A DNA stretch of 64,000 bases from Burkholderiaceae bacterium (GTDB taxonomy: Bacteria; Pseudomonadota; Gammaproteobacteria; Burkholderiales; Burkholderiaceae_E), in assembly GCA_021463505.1 (NCBI GenBank), contig JAJTYR010000001.1:62001-126000 (forward strand), in the 5' to 3' direction. Of the stretch, positions 46,757 to 56,493 are shown one piece after another. The notes beneath the pieces were generated by a model, which was not told where the DNA came from, ran no database searches, and was given only the letters and a program-made list of their open reading frames with translations. Position numbers and translations under genes: made by a program. Numbering within the stretch: the first letter of the stretch is position 1; each line of letters begins with the position of its first letter.

Positions 46757-47899
46757 TCAGTCGAACCGCCGCCGCGTCAGCCCCGGCCAGAACCCCCGCG
46801 ATCCCGCACCGATCGCCGCGCGTCCGAGCCAGTCGGCCCACTGCGCGTCGCTGCCGTGCTCGGCGCGCCAGGCCCATAGGCGACAGGTCGCGCGATGCAG
46901 CGGATGCTCGCGCGTGAATCCGATCGCGCCGTGCACCTGGTGGGCGATCGGCGCGCCGCGGGTCGCGGCCTCGCTGCAGCGCAGCTTGGCCACTGCGACG
47001 TCGAAGGCGGCGCGCCGCGGGCCCTCCGCGGCGACCGACGGCACCGAGCCGGCAGCGACCAGCGCCGCGGTGCGCGCCGCGACTGCTTCGGACGCGAGGA
47101 TCGCCAGCGAATGCTGGATCGCCTGGAACGCGCCGATCGGTCGGCCGAACTGGATCCGTTCGCCCGCGTAGCGCACCGATTGCGCGAGCGCCGACTCCAG
47201 CGCGCCGGCGATCGCCGCGCTGCGCGCGAACGCGCCCAGCAGCCGTAGCGGCTCGTCCAGGCCGGCCAGCGGCTGCTCGACGCGCAGCGCGACATGCGCG
47301 TCGGCGAACGCGATCTCGTCGCGCGGCTCGCCGGCCAGGTTCGCTCCCGGCTTCAGGCGCACGCCTTCACGCTGCCGCAGGTCGACCAGCAGCAGTTCGC
47401 GCGAGGCCGGCATCGACGCCAGCGCCCATCGGCAGTGCCTGGCCCACGGCACGCGATGGGCATGGCCGCAGACCGTGGGCCGTTGCGCGCTGCCGCCCGG
47501 CAGCAGTTGCGCGTCGTCGCCATGCTCGATGAGCGTGATCGCATCCTGCGGCGGCGCCTCGCCCGCGATCGACAGCAGCATCGCGCCGATCATCGTCTCG
47601 GCCAGCGGCAGCGGCACCTGCCAGTAGCCGATGCCGAAGAGGATCGGCCAGGCCTCGGCCCAGTGGGCCTCGATCCCCCCGTGCGAAGACCGCGCGGCCG
47701 CCGCGGCGAAGCCGGCATCCAGCACCGCCTGCCACAACTGCTGCGGCCACTCGCCGCGCTCGACCGCCGCCTGTGCCGCGGTGTCGGCGTGGTCGGCGAA
47801 CACGCGCTCGACGCTGCGTTCGATCTGCGCGCGGATCGCGTCGTCGGCTCCCGCCGACCCGCTGGCGCCCGGCCGTGGCGATCGATCGGGCATCGTCAT
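46757..47899 (-). CDS. acyl-CoA dehydrogenase, small-type partner subunit
   Basis: This 380-residue acyl-CoA dehydrogenase-like protein is translationally coupled to a second one. It keeps the C-terminal helical domain (SVRYAGERIQFGRPIGAFQA, HQVHGAIGFTREHPLH), while its middle domain is divergent. Paired acyl-CoA dehydrogenases of this sort form alpha2-beta2 enzymes in pimeloyl-CoA and steroid or bile-acid side-chain degradation. The clear catalytic-base context ERSGPERY is seen only in the partner, so this may be the non-catalytic or FAD-sharing subunit. Substrate unknown. Confidence 0.82.
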   Translation of the reverse strand: MTMPDRSPRPGASGSAGADDAIRAQIERSVERVFADHADTAAQAAVERGEWPQQLWQAVLDAGFAAAAARSSHGGIEAHWAEAWPILFGIGYWQVPLPLAETMIGAMLLSIAGEAPPQDAITLIEHGDDAQLLPGGSAQRPTVCGHAHRVPWARHCRWALASMPASRELLLVDLRQREGVRLKPGANLAGEPRDEIAFADAHVALRVEQPLAGLDEPLRLLGAFARSAAIAGALESALAQSVRYAGERIQFGRPIGAFQAIQHSLAILASEAVAARTAALVAAGSVPSVAAEGPRRAAFDVAVAKLRCSEAATRGAPIAHQVHGAIGFTREHPLHRATCRLWAWRAEHGSDAQWADWLGRAAIGAGSRGFWPGLTRRRFD

Positions 47900-49035
47900 C
47901 GCAACCCCAGTCCGCGCGCGATGATGCCGCGCAGGATCTCGCGCGTGCCGCCGCGCAGCGAGAACGAGGGCGCGGCGCGTGTGACGTGGTCGGCCACCTG
48001 TTCGAGCGTCGAGCCGGCCGGCATCGCGCCGCCGAACAACTCGTGCGCCACGTCGGGCAGCGACTGCTCGAGGGTGGCGCCGAGGTCCTTCACGATCGCC
48101 GCAGCGAGCGACGGATCCTCGCCGCGCGCGAGCATTCCGGCCACGCCGAGCGACATCTGTCGCAGTGTCGCGTAGTGCGCGACCAGCCGGCCGAGTGCGA
48201 CCCGCGCGCGGGCGTCGACGGCGTGCGCCGCGTCGAGCATCTCGAGCAGCAGCCGCATGCCGCTCAGGTAGCGCTCGGGGCCGCTGCGCTCGAAGGCAAG
48301 TTCGGTTGCCGCCTGCTCCCAACCCGCACCCTCGCGTCCGATCAGGCATTCGCCGGGCAGCTCGACGTGCTCGAAACCGACTTCGTTGAAGTCGTGCTCG
48401 TCGGCCTGGTTGCGGATCGGGCGGATCTTCACGCCCGGTGCCTTCAGGTCGACGAGGAACTGCGACAGCCCGGCGTGTCGCGAGCCGTCGGGCGGGCCGG
48501 TGCGCGCCAGCGCGATCATGTAGTGCGCGCGGTGCGCGCCGGTGGTCCACAGCTTCGCGCCGTCGAGCACCCAGCCGGCGCCGCTGCGCGTGGCGCGCGT
48601 GCGCACCGAGGCGAGGTCGGAGCCGGTGTCCGACTCGCTCAGGCCGATGCAGAAGAAGGTCTCGCCGCGGACGATTCCGGGCACGATCTTCGGCGCGAGC
48701 GTCTCGGGCGCGAAGCGGATCAACTGCGGACCGCTCTGTCGATCGGCGGTCCAGTGCGCCGCCACGGGTGCGCCGGCGGCCAGCAGTTCCTCGATCACCA
48801 CGTAGCGTTCCAGCTGCGAGCGCGCGCGCCCGCCGTAGCGAACCGGCCAGGTCATCCCGATCCAGCCGCGCTCGCCGAGCCTGCGGCTGAATTCGGGGTC
48901 CGCGGTGCTCCAGTGGCGCGCACGGTCGATGGCGCGATGCCCGGCGAGCGTTTCGGCGAGGAACTCGCGCACTTCCTTTCGCAGGCGCTCGCAATCGGCG
49001 TCGGGGATGCCAGGGTCGATGCGCGGAATCGGCAT
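47896..49035 (-). CDS. acyl-CoA dehydrogenase, catalytic-type subunit
   Basis: This 379-residue acyl-CoA dehydrogenase has RLGERGWIGMTWPVRYGGRA, the FAD/substrate loop FCIGLSESDTGSDLASVRTR, WTTGAHRAHYMIALARTG, and the likely catalytic glutamate in AFERSGPERYLSG. ATG 49035 gives the standard length. It is first in a two-gene operon divergent from the methyltransferase-like gene. No CoA ligase or thiolase accompanies it, so the pathway cannot be named. Confidence 0.87.
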   Translation of the reverse strand: MPIPRIDPGIPDADCERLRKEVREFLAETLAGHRAIDRARHWSTADPEFSRRLGERGWIGMTWPVRYGGRARSQLERYVVIEELLAAGAPVAAHWTADRQSGPQLIRFAPETLAPKIVPGIVRGETFFCIGLSESDTGSDLASVRTRATRSGAGWVLDGAKLWTTGAHRAHYMIALARTGPPDGSRHAGLSQFLVDLKAPGVKIRPIRNQADEHDFNEVGFEHVELPGECLIGREGAGWEQAATELAFERSGPERYLSGMRLLLEMLDAAHAVDARARVALGRLVAHYATLRQMSLGVAGMLARGEDPSLAAAIVKDLGATLEQSLPDVAHELFGGAMPAGSTLEQVADHVTRAAPSFSLRGGTREILRGIIARGLGLR

Positions 49036-49159
49036 CGGGCGGTCTTTCCGGTGGGTTCGTCGGGGCGCCCATTGTCTCCCGAAACGCCCTGCGGAACGCC
49101 CACCTCCGAAGGGATGCTGCCCATGATGGGTCCCATTCAGGCCGTGGGTGCGAAGTGGG

Positions 49160-49188
49160 TTGACACCGTGACGTCGCGCCGATTGAAT
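49160..49188 (+). promoter_or_regulatory. candidate sigma-70 promoter for the first methyltransferase-like gene
   Basis: TTGACA at 49160-49165 and TTGAAT at 49183-49188 are spaced 17 bp apart, 38 bp before the start codon at 49226. The -35 is perfect and the -10 matches at four of six positions. The gap 49036-49225 between divergent genes holds no coding sequence. Confidence 0.65.
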
Positions 49189-49225
49189 CCCCCGGCAGGG
49201 GTGGCGGCGAAGGAGGGGCGGCGAC

Positions 49226-50452
49226 ATGCAGACATCGAGCGCAGCACTGGTCGAACGCGACGAAGCCAAGGCTACGGCCGATCGGATCGAGGCGCCGCCG
49301 GTGGAGGCGCCTGCGGCGCAGGGCGACGCCCGCAGCAGCTTCCGCTTCTACGACAATCGCCAGAAGTACCTGATGTTCGTGAACACCTGCACCGAGAAAT
49401 GGGCGGTGGCCGAACGGGTCGAGCGCGAACTGCAGAACATCCATCCGAAGCCGCCGGCGATCCGGATGTTCGACGCCGGCGTCGGCGACGGCACGGTGCT
49501 CACGCGCGTACTGCGCTCGATGCACCTGCGCTATCCGACCCTGCCGTTCTACGTCGTCGCCAAGGAGATCAGCCTCGAGGACGTGCGGCTGACGCTGGAG
49601 AAGACGCCCGACCGCTTCTTCGAGCACCCGTCGACGGTGCTGGTGATCACCAACCTCTATTATCGCGAGGCGCCGTGGCTGAACCCGCAGTCGGTCACTG
49701 CCGCCTCGACGCTGAACTGGCACGAAGTGGCGCTCACCGGCACCACCGCGCGTGAATTCGAGAAGCAGATCACCGGCCTGCAGCCGCTGCTCGCCGAGAA
49801 CTGGGGCACCGTCGTCAACAAGGTCACCGGCGCGCTCGGCTACGAGCGGCCCGCCGTGCTGGTGATCTACCGCGAAGACCACCGTTTCCTGCTCAATTCG
49901 GTGATCCCGCGGCGTGGCGCGACGCGCGCCGACTACGATCTGGTGATCGCGTCGCAACCCTACCGGTTGCGCGCACCGCTCGAATTCAAGGCCTCGCGCG
50001 TGCTGGCGCCGCTGGCCAAGGCGCTCGGGCCGGACGGGCGGTTGCTGGTGGTGCAGTCGCACGGCGGCGACCCGGGTCAGGAGATCCTGCAGGGCGTCTG
50101 GCCGGGCGAAAACCCGTTTGCGCACGACCGCCACCAGATCCTGAAGGCGGTGCGCGAAGCGCTCGGCCCGGCGGCAAGATCGTACAACTTCAACGCCAAT
50201 CCGGAGGAGCGCGCGCTGTTCCGGCACGAAATGCACACCTTGCCGGCCGAAATCGAAGGGTCGATCGGTACCTCGACGCTGCTGGCGGCCTGGAACGCCG
50301 CCGTCTACGTGGGACAGATCGAGGACGTGCGGCTCGAACAGGCGCTTGCCTCGGGCCGCTACCTCGAAATCACCCGCGAGGTGCTGCGCCGCCACGGGGG
50401 CCTGTGGTTCTGGGACGAGGCCTTCGGCGTCTCCCGGCGCCGCAGCTTCTAG
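49226..50452 (+). CDS. unrecognised SAM-methyltransferase-fold protein, paralog A
   Basis: I do not recognise a characterised family. The 408-residue protein has a methyltransferase motif I-like loop, AIRMFDAGVGDGTVLTRVLR, near residue 80, preceded by FRFYDNRQKYLMFVNTCTEK. Later blocks are LVIASQPYRLRAPLEFKASR, DGRLLVVQSHGGDPGQEIL, WPGENPFAHDRHQILKAV, and GTSTLLAAWNAAVYVGQIED. It is a clear paralog of the protein encoded at 56494-57894 but lacks its N-terminal extension. It precedes a MetF-like gene, as does the paralog. Likely a folate- or SAM-linked methyl-transfer protein; that is inference. The stop lies inside an inverted-repeat element. Confidence 0.7.
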   Translation: MQTSSAALVERDEAKATADRIEAPPVEAPAAQGDARSSFRFYDNRQKYLMFVNTCTEKWAVAERVERELQNIHPKPPAIRMFDAGVGDGTVLTRVLRSMHLRYPTLPFYVVAKEISLEDVRLTLEKTPDRFFEHPSTVLVITNLYYREAPWLNPQSVTAASTLNWHEVALTGTTAREFEKQITGLQPLLAENWGTVVNKVTGALGYERPAVLVIYREDHRFLLNSVIPRRGATRADYDLVIASQPYRLRAPLEFKASRVLAPLAKALGPDGRLLVVQSHGGDPGQEILQGVWPGENPFAHDRHQILKAVREALGPAARSYNFNANPEERALFRHEMHTLPAEIEGSIGTSTLLAAWNAAVYVGQIEDVRLEQALASGRYLEITREVLRRHGGLWFWDEAFGVSRRRSF

Positions 50453-50669
50453 TCCAGTGAAACCGGGGAATCGGCTGTGCGTGAGCGCCTGCAGGGGGCG
50501 CACTCTTGCGCCCCTTGCAGGCGCTCACCCTGCGGGCCGCGGTCCGCGACGGCGCGCTGCCGTCGTTGCAGCGCTTGCCCAGGCGCCCAGCCTGGGCAGC
50601 GCGCTGCGCCCTGGCCCGCGCCCTCGCAGACCGCGGCGCGCAGCCGATTCCCCGGTTTCACTGGACTAG
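50449..50669. repeat. 221-bp structured inverted-repeat element (MITE-like)
   Basis: Perfect 29-bp inverted repeats lie at 50449-50477 and 50641-50669, each ending outward in CTAG. Inside are a long hairpin (50481-50528) and a second stem of about 12 of 13 matches (50537-50549 with 50624-50636) that encloses another imperfect hairpin (50568-50607). The RNA or single strand would fold as a branched structure. Outward CTAG may be a 4-bp target duplication of the IS5 type. It carries no gene, fills the space between the methyltransferase-like stop and the MetF-like start, and no second copy was seen in this window. Confidence 0.8.
50481..50528 (+). terminator. 22-bp stem hairpin inside the inverted-repeat element
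   Basis: Positions 50481-50502 pair with 50507-50528 at 21 of 22 positions around a CTCT loop. It is far stronger than a normal terminator stem but has no U-tract. It could attenuate or insulate transcription between the two coupled genes. Confidence 0.6.
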
Positions 50670-50670
50670 G

Positions 50671-51561
50671 GTGGCGAAGGTGACGTCGTCCCCGTCCCGG
50701 ACGTCCGGCGCCGACGCGCTCGCGCGCGAACTGCTGGCCGGCGCCTCGATCGAGATCCCGGCCCGCGAACTGGGTGACGCGGTGGCTTTCGCGCGCAGGC
50801 GCCAGGTATTCATCCCCTGGACGCCGAACCTCGATGCGCGGGCCATCGCGGCGGCCACCTCCCGGGCGGGCGCACTCGGTCTGATGCCCGTGCCGCACGT
50901 GGTGGCGCGCCGCCTCGGCAGCGAATCGGCGGCGCGCGAACTGCTGGGCGAACTGCGCCGCGGTGGCGCCGAATCGGTGCTGCTGGTGGGCGGTGACCTG
51001 CGCGAGTCCGCTGGCCCCTACCGTTCGAGTTTCGAGGTGCTGCGCGCGGGCCTGCTGCAGGACTGCGGCTTCGCGCAGGCCGGGGTCTGCGGCTATCCCG
51101 AGGGGCATCCGCGCATTCCCGAATCGGCGCTGCGCGAGGATCTCGATCTGAAGCTCGGCTATGCGCGAAGTCACGGCCTGCGGCTGTTCGTGGTCTCGCA
51201 GTTCTGCTTCGACGGTGCGGCGATCGGCCGCTGGGCCGCCGATCTGCGCGCCCGCGGCGTCGATGTGCCGCTGCGCATCGGCGTGGCCGGGCCGACCACG
51301 GTCGCGCGGCTGCTCAAGCTGGGTGTGCAGTGCGGGATCGGCAACTCGCTGCGAGCGCTGAAAGGGCGGGTCGGATCGTTGACGCGGCTTGCGGCCACGC
51401 ACGACCCGACGAAGCTGATCCGCGGGATCGCCGTGGCGCGCCTGGCGCAGCCGTCGCTCGACCCCTTCGCGCTGCACCTGTTCGCGTTCGGCGGTATGAC
51501 CCCGACGGCACAGTGGCTCTCCCGGAGCACGGAGGAGCCGGCTAATATGGCGAGCGGCTGA
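50671..51561 (+). CDS. methylenetetrahydrofolate reductase-like protein, paralog A
   Basis: This 296-residue MetF-family (beta/alpha)8 protein would interconvert methylene- and methyl-tetrahydrofolate. It shows a short SIEIPAREL in place of the usual SFEFFPP, keeping the glutamate, then LMPVPHVVARRL, LLVGGDLRESAGPYRSSFEV, GVCGYPEGHPRIPES, LFVVSQFCFD and GVAGPTTVARLLKLGVQCGI. GTG 50671 or 50680 can start it. It follows paralog A of the methyltransferase-like protein and precedes metY. Divergence from canonical MetF suggests a specialised role. Confidence 0.78.
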   Translation: MAKVTSSPSRTSGADALARELLAGASIEIPARELGDAVAFARRRQVFIPWTPNLDARAIAAATSRAGALGLMPVPHVVARRLGSESAARELLGELRRGGAESVLLVGGDLRESAGPYRSSFEVLRAGLLQDCGFAQAGVCGYPEGHPRIPESALREDLDLKLGYARSHGLRLFVVSQFCFDGAAIGRWAADLRARGVDVPLRIGVAGPTTVARLLKLGVQCGIGNSLRALKGRVGSLTRLAATHDPTKLIRGIAVARLAQPSLDPFALHLFAFGGMTPTAQWLSRSTEEPANMASG

Positions 51562-51600
51562 CCCGTTCACGATCCATCCACACTCACAAGGGGACGTTCG

Positions 51601-52890
51601 ATGGCTACCGAAGCACGCAAATTCGCCTTTGCAACCCAGCAACTGCACGCCGGCCAGAAGTCCGACCCGACGACGGGCAGCCGCGCGGTGCCGCTGTACC
51701 AGACCACCAGCTACCAGTTCCGCGACACCGAGCACGCGGCCAACCTGTTCGCGCTCAAGGAACTCGGCAACATCTACACGCGACTGATGAACCCGACCAG
51801 CGACGTGCTCGAGCAGCGCATCGCGGTACTCGAAGGCGGCGTCGCAGGCGTGGCAGCCAGCTCGGGGCACGCTGCGCAGGCCCAGGCGATCTTCACGCTG
51901 TGCAATTCGGGCGACCACATCGTGAGCAGCAGCCGGCTCTACGGCGGCACCTACAACCAGTTCAACCACACGCTGCGCAATCTGGGCATCGAGGTCACCT
52001 TCGTCGACCCGACCGACCCGAAGAACTTCGAGCGCGCGATCCGCCCGAACACGAAGATCCTCTACGGCGAGACGCTGGGCAACCCCGACATCGCGGTGTT
52101 TCCGATCGAGGAGGTCGCCGCGACGGCGAAGAAGCACGGCATCGTGCTGATGATCGACAACACGTTTGCCACGCCGTACCTGTTCCGGCCGATCGAGTGG
52201 GGCGCGAACGTGGTCGTTCACAGCACCACCAAGTTCATCGGCGGGCACGGCACCAGCATCGGCGGGATGATCGTCGACGGCGGCAACTTCGACTGGACCA
52301 GCGGACGCTTCCCCAACTTCACGACTCCCGATCCGTCATATCATGGGCTGGTCTACGCCAGCCTGGTCGGCATGGGGCTGCCGCCATTCGCGATCAAGGT
52401 GCGCGTGCACGTGCTGCGCGACATCGGCGCCTGCGCGTCGCCCTTCAACAGCTGGCAGACGATCCAGGGCGTCGAGACGCTGAGCCTGCGGATGGAGCGC
52501 CACACGCAGAACGGACAGGCGGTGGCCGAGTTCCTCGAAAAGCATCCGAAAGTCGGCTGGGTCATGTACCCCGGTCTGAGGAGCCACCCCGACTACGAAC
52601 GCGCGAAGAAGTACCTGCCGAAGGGCTGCGGCGCGATCATGGGCTTCGGCATCAAGGGCGGGGTCGACGCCGGCAAGAAGTTCATCGAGAGCCTGCAGCT
52701 GTTCAGCCACCTGGCCAACGTCGGCGACGCCAAGAGCCTGGCGATTCATCCGGCCACCACCACGCACAGCCAGCTCACCGTCGAGGAACAGAAGACCGCC
52801 GGCGTGAGTCCCGACTTCGTGCGGCTGAGCGTCGGCGTCGAGGACATCGACGACATCCTCTGGGACCTCGATCAGGCGCTCAACGCCTGA
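51601..52890 (+). CDS. metY: O-acetylhomoserine sulfhydrylase MetY
   Basis: This PLP enzyme makes homocysteine from O-acetylhomoserine and sulfide. The 429-residue length fits MetY rather than the shorter cystathionine gamma-synthase or MetZ. It has [51 protein letters not shown], and the PLP lysine Lys211 in [16 protein letters not shown] 51601 follows CAAGGGGACGTTCG. The next gene is metA, whose sequence predicts it makes the acetyl ester, matching this enzyme. Confidence 0.92.
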   Translation: MATEARKFAFATQQLHAGQKSDPTTGSRAVPLYQTTSYQFRDTEHAANLFALKELGNIYTRLMNPTSDVLEQRIAVLEGGVAGVAASSGHAAQAQAIFTLCNSGDHIVSSSRLYGGTYNQFNHTLRNLGIEVTFVDPTDPKNFERAIRPNTKILYGETLGNPDIAVFPIEEVAATAKKHGIVLMIDNTFATPYLFRPIEWGANVVVHSTTKFIGGHGTSIGGMIVDGGNFDWTSGRFPNFTTPDPSYHGLVYASLVGMGLPPFAIKVRVHVLRDIGACASPFNSWQTIQGVETLSLRMERHTQNGQAVAEFLEKHPKVGWVMYPGLRSHPDYERAKKYLPKGCGAIMGFGIKGGVDAGKKFIESLQLFSHLANVGDAKSLAIHPATTTHSQLTVEEQKTAGVSPDFVRLSVGVEDIDDILWDLDQALNA

Positions 52891-52941
52891 TGACGGTCCG
52901 GGCGGGCGCACCGCGCCCGCCCGACGCTGCCGGAGCCCATC

Positions 52942-53883
52942 GTGCCGGTCAGGATCCCGTCGACGCTTCCCGCCCGCGCCACGCTCGAGCGCGAGAACGT
53001 CTTCGTGATGGGCGAGGAGCGCGCCGCGCGCCAGGACATCCGTCCGATGCGCGTGGCGATCCTCAACCTGATGCCGACCAAGATCGCCACCGAGACGCAA
53101 CTGCTGCGGCTGCTCGGCAATACGGCGCTGCAGGTGGACGTGACGCTGCTGCACACCGCCACCCACGAGTCGAGAAACGTTGCCGCCGATCACCTGCTCG
53201 AGCACTACACCACTTTCGAGCAGGTGCGCCACGAGAAGTTCGACGGCCTGGTGATCACCGGTGCGCCGGTCGAGCAGATGCCGTTCGAGGAGGTCGACTA
53301 CTGGCCCGAGGTCGCGGCGATCATCGACTGGGCCAGCGAGGCCGTCTCCTCGACGCTGAACATCTGCTGGGGCGCACAGGCGGCGCTGTACCACCGCTAC
53401 GGCATCCCGAAGCATCCGCTGCCGCGCAAGATGTTCGGCGTGTTCGAGCACCGCACGCTCGCGCCCACCGACCGGTTGCTGCGCGGTTTCGACGACGTCT
53501 TCCTCGCGCCGCATTCGCGGCACACCGAGGTGCGCCGCACCGACATCGAGCAGGTCGGCGAGGTTTCGATCCTCGCCGAATCCGACGATGCCGGCGTCTA
53601 TCTGGCGGGTTCGCGCGACGGCAGGCACGTGTTCGTCACCGGTCATTCCGAGTACGACCCGCTCACGCTGAAGGCCGAGTACGACCGCGACGTCGCCAGG
53701 GGCCTGCCGATCGAGGTGCCGCGCAACTACTACCCGGACGACGATCCGTCGCGTCCGCCGCTGGTGCGCTGGCGCGGCCACGCGAACCTGCTGTTCGCGA
53801 ACTGGCTGAACTACCACGTCTACCAGGTCACGCCGTTCCATCCGGGCGACATCCCGATTGGCGCCATGCACACCGATTTCTAG
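52942..53883 (+). CDS. metA: homoserine O-acyltransferase MetA (predicted acetyl-CoA type)
   Basis: MetA acylates homoserine at the start of methionine synthesis. The 313-residue protein has catalytic Cys142 ([10 protein letters not shown]), His235 and Glu237 (TGHSEYD). Residue 111 is Glu in [17 protein letters not shown]; in this family Glu111 is associated with acetyl-CoA and Gly111 with succinyl-CoA, so it is predicted to be a homoserine O-acetyltransferase despite being MetA-type. A GTG start at 52942 gives [11 protein letters not shown]. It lies 51 bp after metY and 15 bp before fhs. Confidence 0.92.
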   Translation: MPVRIPSTLPARATLERENVFVMGEERAARQDIRPMRVAILNLMPTKIATETQLLRLLGNTALQVDVTLLHTATHESRNVAADHLLEHYTTFEQVRHEKFDGLVITGAPVEQMPFEEVDYWPEVAAIIDWASEAVSSTLNICWGAQAALYHRYGIPKHPLPRKMFGVFEHRTLAPTDRLLRGFDDVFLAPHSRHTEVRRTDIEQVGEVSILAESDDAGVYLAGSRDGRHVFVTGHSEYDPLTLKAEYDRDVARGLPIEVPRNYYPDDDPSRPPLVRWRGHANLLFANWLNYHVYQVTPFHPGDIPIGAMHTDF

Positions 53884-53898
53884 AACGGGCTCCCGAAC

Positions 53899-55569
53899 GT
53901 GTCGTCGAACATCCGGATCGCGCAGGCCGCGAAGATGCAGCGCATCTCGCGCATCGCCCTCGAAAAGCTGGGCATTCCCGAGGAGCACGTCGAGACCTAC
54001 GGACACTACAAGGCGAAGATCTCGCTCGACCATCTCGCGTCGCTGCGCGACCGCCCGGATGGCAAGCTGGTGCTGGTCACCGCGATCAGTCCGACGCCGG
54101 CCGGGGAGGGCAAGACCACGACCACGGTGGGGCTGGGCGACGCGCTCAACCACATCGGCCGCAAGGCGGTGATCTGTCTGCGCGAGCCCTCGCTGGGACC
54201 GGTGTTCGGCATGAAGGGCGGTGCCGCGGGCGGCGGGTATGCGCAGGTGGTGCCGATGGAGGACATCAACCTGCACTTCACCGGCGACTTCTCCGCGATC
54301 GGCCTGGCCAACAATCTGCTCGCGGCGCTGATCGACAACCACATCGCGCACGGCAACGAACTCGGCATCGACCCGCGGCGCATCGAGTGGCGGCGCGTCG
54401 TCGACATGAACGACCGGGCGCTGCGCGAGATCGTGGTCGGGCTGGGTGGCACCGCCAACGGTTTTCCGCGCGAAGACGGCTTCGAGATCGTCGTCGCCTC
54501 CGAAGTGATGGCGATCTTCTGCCTGGCCGGTTCGCTCGACGACCTGCGCACGCGGCTGGGCGAAATCGTCGTGGCCTGGAACCGCGAGGGGCGCCCGGTG
54601 CGCGCGCGCGACCTGAATGCGCACGGCGCGATGACCGTGCTTCTGAAGGATGCGCTCAAGCCGAACCTGGTGCAGACGCTCGAGAACAACCCGGCGCTGA
54701 TCCACGGCGGTCCGTTCGGCAACATCGCGCACGGCTGCAACTCGGTGATCGCCACGCGCGCGGCACTGAAGCTGGCCGATTACGTGGTCACCGAGGCCGG
54801 CTTCGGCGCCGACCTCGGGGCCGAGAAGTTCCTCGACATCAAGTGCCGCAGCGCCGGGTTGATGCCCGATGCCGCAGTGCTCGTCGCGACGATCCGCGCA
54901 ATCAAGTACCACGGCGGGGTCGATCCGCGCGAGCTCGGCCACGAGAACGCGAAGGCGCTTGCCCGGGGGATGGTCAACCTCGAGCGCCACGTCGAGAACC
55001 TGCGCGACGTCTACCGGTTGCCGGCGGTGGTCGCGATCAATCGCTTTTCCCTGGATTCCGACGAGGAGATCGAGGCGGTGCGCGCGCGGATGGCGAAGCT
55101 CGGCATCGGGATGGTCACCGCGAACCACTGGGCCGAGGGCGGGCGCGGTGCTGTCGATCTCGCGCACGCGGTGGTCGCGCTGTGCCAGAAGCCGGCCCGT
55201 CCGGCCTTCGTCTACGAGGACGACGAACCGCTGTGGCAGAAGATCGAGAAGGTGGCGAAAGCGGTGTATCGCGCCTCCGAAGTCACGGCCGACAGCAAGG
55301 TACGCGCGCGCATCCGCAAGCTGCAGGACGACGGCTACGGGCACTATCCGGTCTGCGTCGCCAAGACCCAGTATTCGTTCTCCACCGACCCGAAGCTGCG
55401 CGGCGCACCCGAGGGGCACGTGCTGAACGTGCGCGAAGTGCACCTGTCGGCGGGCGCCGGCTTCGTGGTGATGGTCTGCGGCGACATCATGACCATGCCC
55501 GGGTTGCCGAAGGCGCCGTCGGCCGACACCATCGACCTCGTCGACGGCAAGGTGGTGGGGCTGTTCTGA
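53899..55569 (+). CDS. fhs: formate-tetrahydrofolate ligase Fhs
   Basis: Fhs makes 10-formyl-THF from formate, ATP and THF, or runs in reverse in demethylating bacteria. The 556-residue protein has the ATP-binding loop [18 protein letters not shown] with Lys72, [48 protein letters not shown], and [17 protein letters not shown] start at 53899 follows metA closely. It sits between two MetF-like genes, making formate or methyl-group metabolism the likely theme. Confidence 0.96.
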   Translation: MSSNIRIAQAAKMQRISRIALEKLGIPEEHVETYGHYKAKISLDHLASLRDRPDGKLVLVTAISPTPAGEGKTTTTVGLGDALNHIGRKAVICLREPSLGPVFGMKGGAAGGGYAQVVPMEDINLHFTGDFSAIGLANNLLAALIDNHIAHGNELGIDPRRIEWRRVVDMNDRALREIVVGLGGTANGFPREDGFEIVVASEVMAIFCLAGSLDDLRTRLGEIVVAWNREGRPVRARDLNAHGAMTVLLKDALKPNLVQTLENNPALIHGGPFGNIAHGCNSVIATRAALKLADYVVTEAGFGADLGAEKFLDIKCRSAGLMPDAAVLVATIRAIKYHGGVDPRELGHENAKALARGMVNLERHVENLRDVYRLPAVVAINRFSLDSDEEIEAVRARMAKLGIGMVTANHWAEGGRGAVDLAHAVVALCQKPARPAFVYEDDEPLWQKIEKVAKAVYRASEVTADSKVRARIRKLQDDGYGHYPVCVAKTQYSFSTDPKLRGAPEGHVLNVREVHLSAGAGFVVMVCGDIMTMPGLPKAPSADTIDLVDGKVVGLF

Positions 55570-55573
55570 GCGC

Positions 55574-56482
55574 TCAGCCGGCGCTGGTGTCGCGGATCCA
55601 CTGTGCGGAGTCCGCGAAATTGCCGAAGGCGAACAGGTGCAGCCCGGATACCCCCAGGCCGGCCGCCTGCGGTGCGAGGGCACGCGCAAGGTCGTCCGGG
55701 CCGTGGCGCGCGAGCATCCGGTTCAGCGAAACCGGCTGCGAGCCGAGCGCCTTCATCGAGGCGCCGATCCCGCAGCGTACGGCGTAGGCGAGCAACGTGC
55801 GCACGGTCGCGGGACCCGCCACGCCGACGCGCACCGGCAGCGTCACGCCACGTGCGCGCAGTCGTTCGAGCCAGTCGAGCACGCGCTGCGGCTCGAAGCA
55901 GAACTGCGAGACGACGAACAATTCGATCCCGTGCGCCTCGGCGTAGCGGATCTTGCGCCCGAGCGCGTCGTCGAGCGCCTGCTGTGCAATGCGTCGATGG
56001 CCTTCCGGATAGCCGGCCACGCCGATGCTGCGGATTCCGCAGGCCTCGAGCACGCCGGTCTCGAGCACCTGCAGGCTCGAGTCAAACGGGCCGGCCCCCG
56101 TGTCGCTGTCGCCGGCAATCAGCAGCACGCGCGTCACGTCGGCCTCGTCGCGCAGTCGGGCAGCGAAGTCGGCCACCGCGGCCGCACTCGCGAAGCGGCG
56201 CGCGGCCAGGTGCGGCACCGGGTTCAGGCCGACCTGGCGCAGCCGCGTGGCCGTGCTGAGGACGTGGTGATAGGGGGTGCCCGGCAGGAACGTGACGTGG
56301 ACGTCGGTGCCCGGTGCGAGCATTCGCGCATAACCGCCGACATCGGCGATGTTGCGGGTCGAGGTTTCGATCGATGCGCCACGCGCGAGGCGGACGATGG
56401 CCTCGCGCAGGCCGGCGTCGGCGCGCGCCGCCGTCGTGCCGGTTGCTGCCGCAGTACCTGTGCTTGCGTCTCCGGGGTTCAT
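55574..56482 (-). CDS. methylenetetrahydrofolate reductase-like protein, paralog B
   Basis: This 302-residue MetF-family paralog of the protein at 50671-51561 shares the same divergent signature: SIETSTRNIADVG, NPVPHLAARRFASAAAV, LLIAGDSDTGAGPFDSSLQV, GVAGYPEGHRRIAQQAL, LFVVSQFCFEPQRV and GVAGPATVRTLLAYAVRCGI. A low-complexity Thr/Ala N-terminus precedes the domain. It lies 11 bp downstream of methyltransferase-like paralog B, and its stop is 4 bp from the fhs stop on the other strand. Confidence 0.78.
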   Translation of the reverse strand: MNPGDASTGTAAATGTTAARADAGLREAIVRLARGASIETSTRNIADVGGYARMLAPGTDVHVTFLPGTPYHHVLSTATRLRQVGLNPVPHLAARRFASAAAVADFAARLRDEADVTRVLLIAGDSDTGAGPFDSSLQVLETGVLEACGIRSIGVAGYPEGHRRIAQQALDDALGRKIRYAEAHGIELFVVSQFCFEPQRVLDWLERLRARGVTLPVRVGVAGPATVRTLLAYAVRCGIGASMKALGSQPVSLNRMLARHGPDDLARALAPQAAGLGVSGLHLFAFGNFADSAQWIRDTSAG

Positions 56483-56493
56483 GCCCGCGTCCT

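Noticed and set aside
46757..50503. A very long open frame on the minus strand (over 1,200 codons) spanning several genes.
   Set aside because: Only its downstream part matches a real gene (the acyl-CoA dehydrogenase at 46757-47899). The rest is arginine- and histidine-rich antisense of other genes, an effect of high GC content.
51562..51600. SAM or SAH riboswitch upstream of metY.
   Set aside because: The gap is only 39 bp, too short, with no riboswitch-like structure.
51900..55787. Long open frames on both strands over metY-metA-fhs (over 1,000 codons each).
   Set aside because: They have no recognisable domains and shadow three strongly recognisable genes in another frame.
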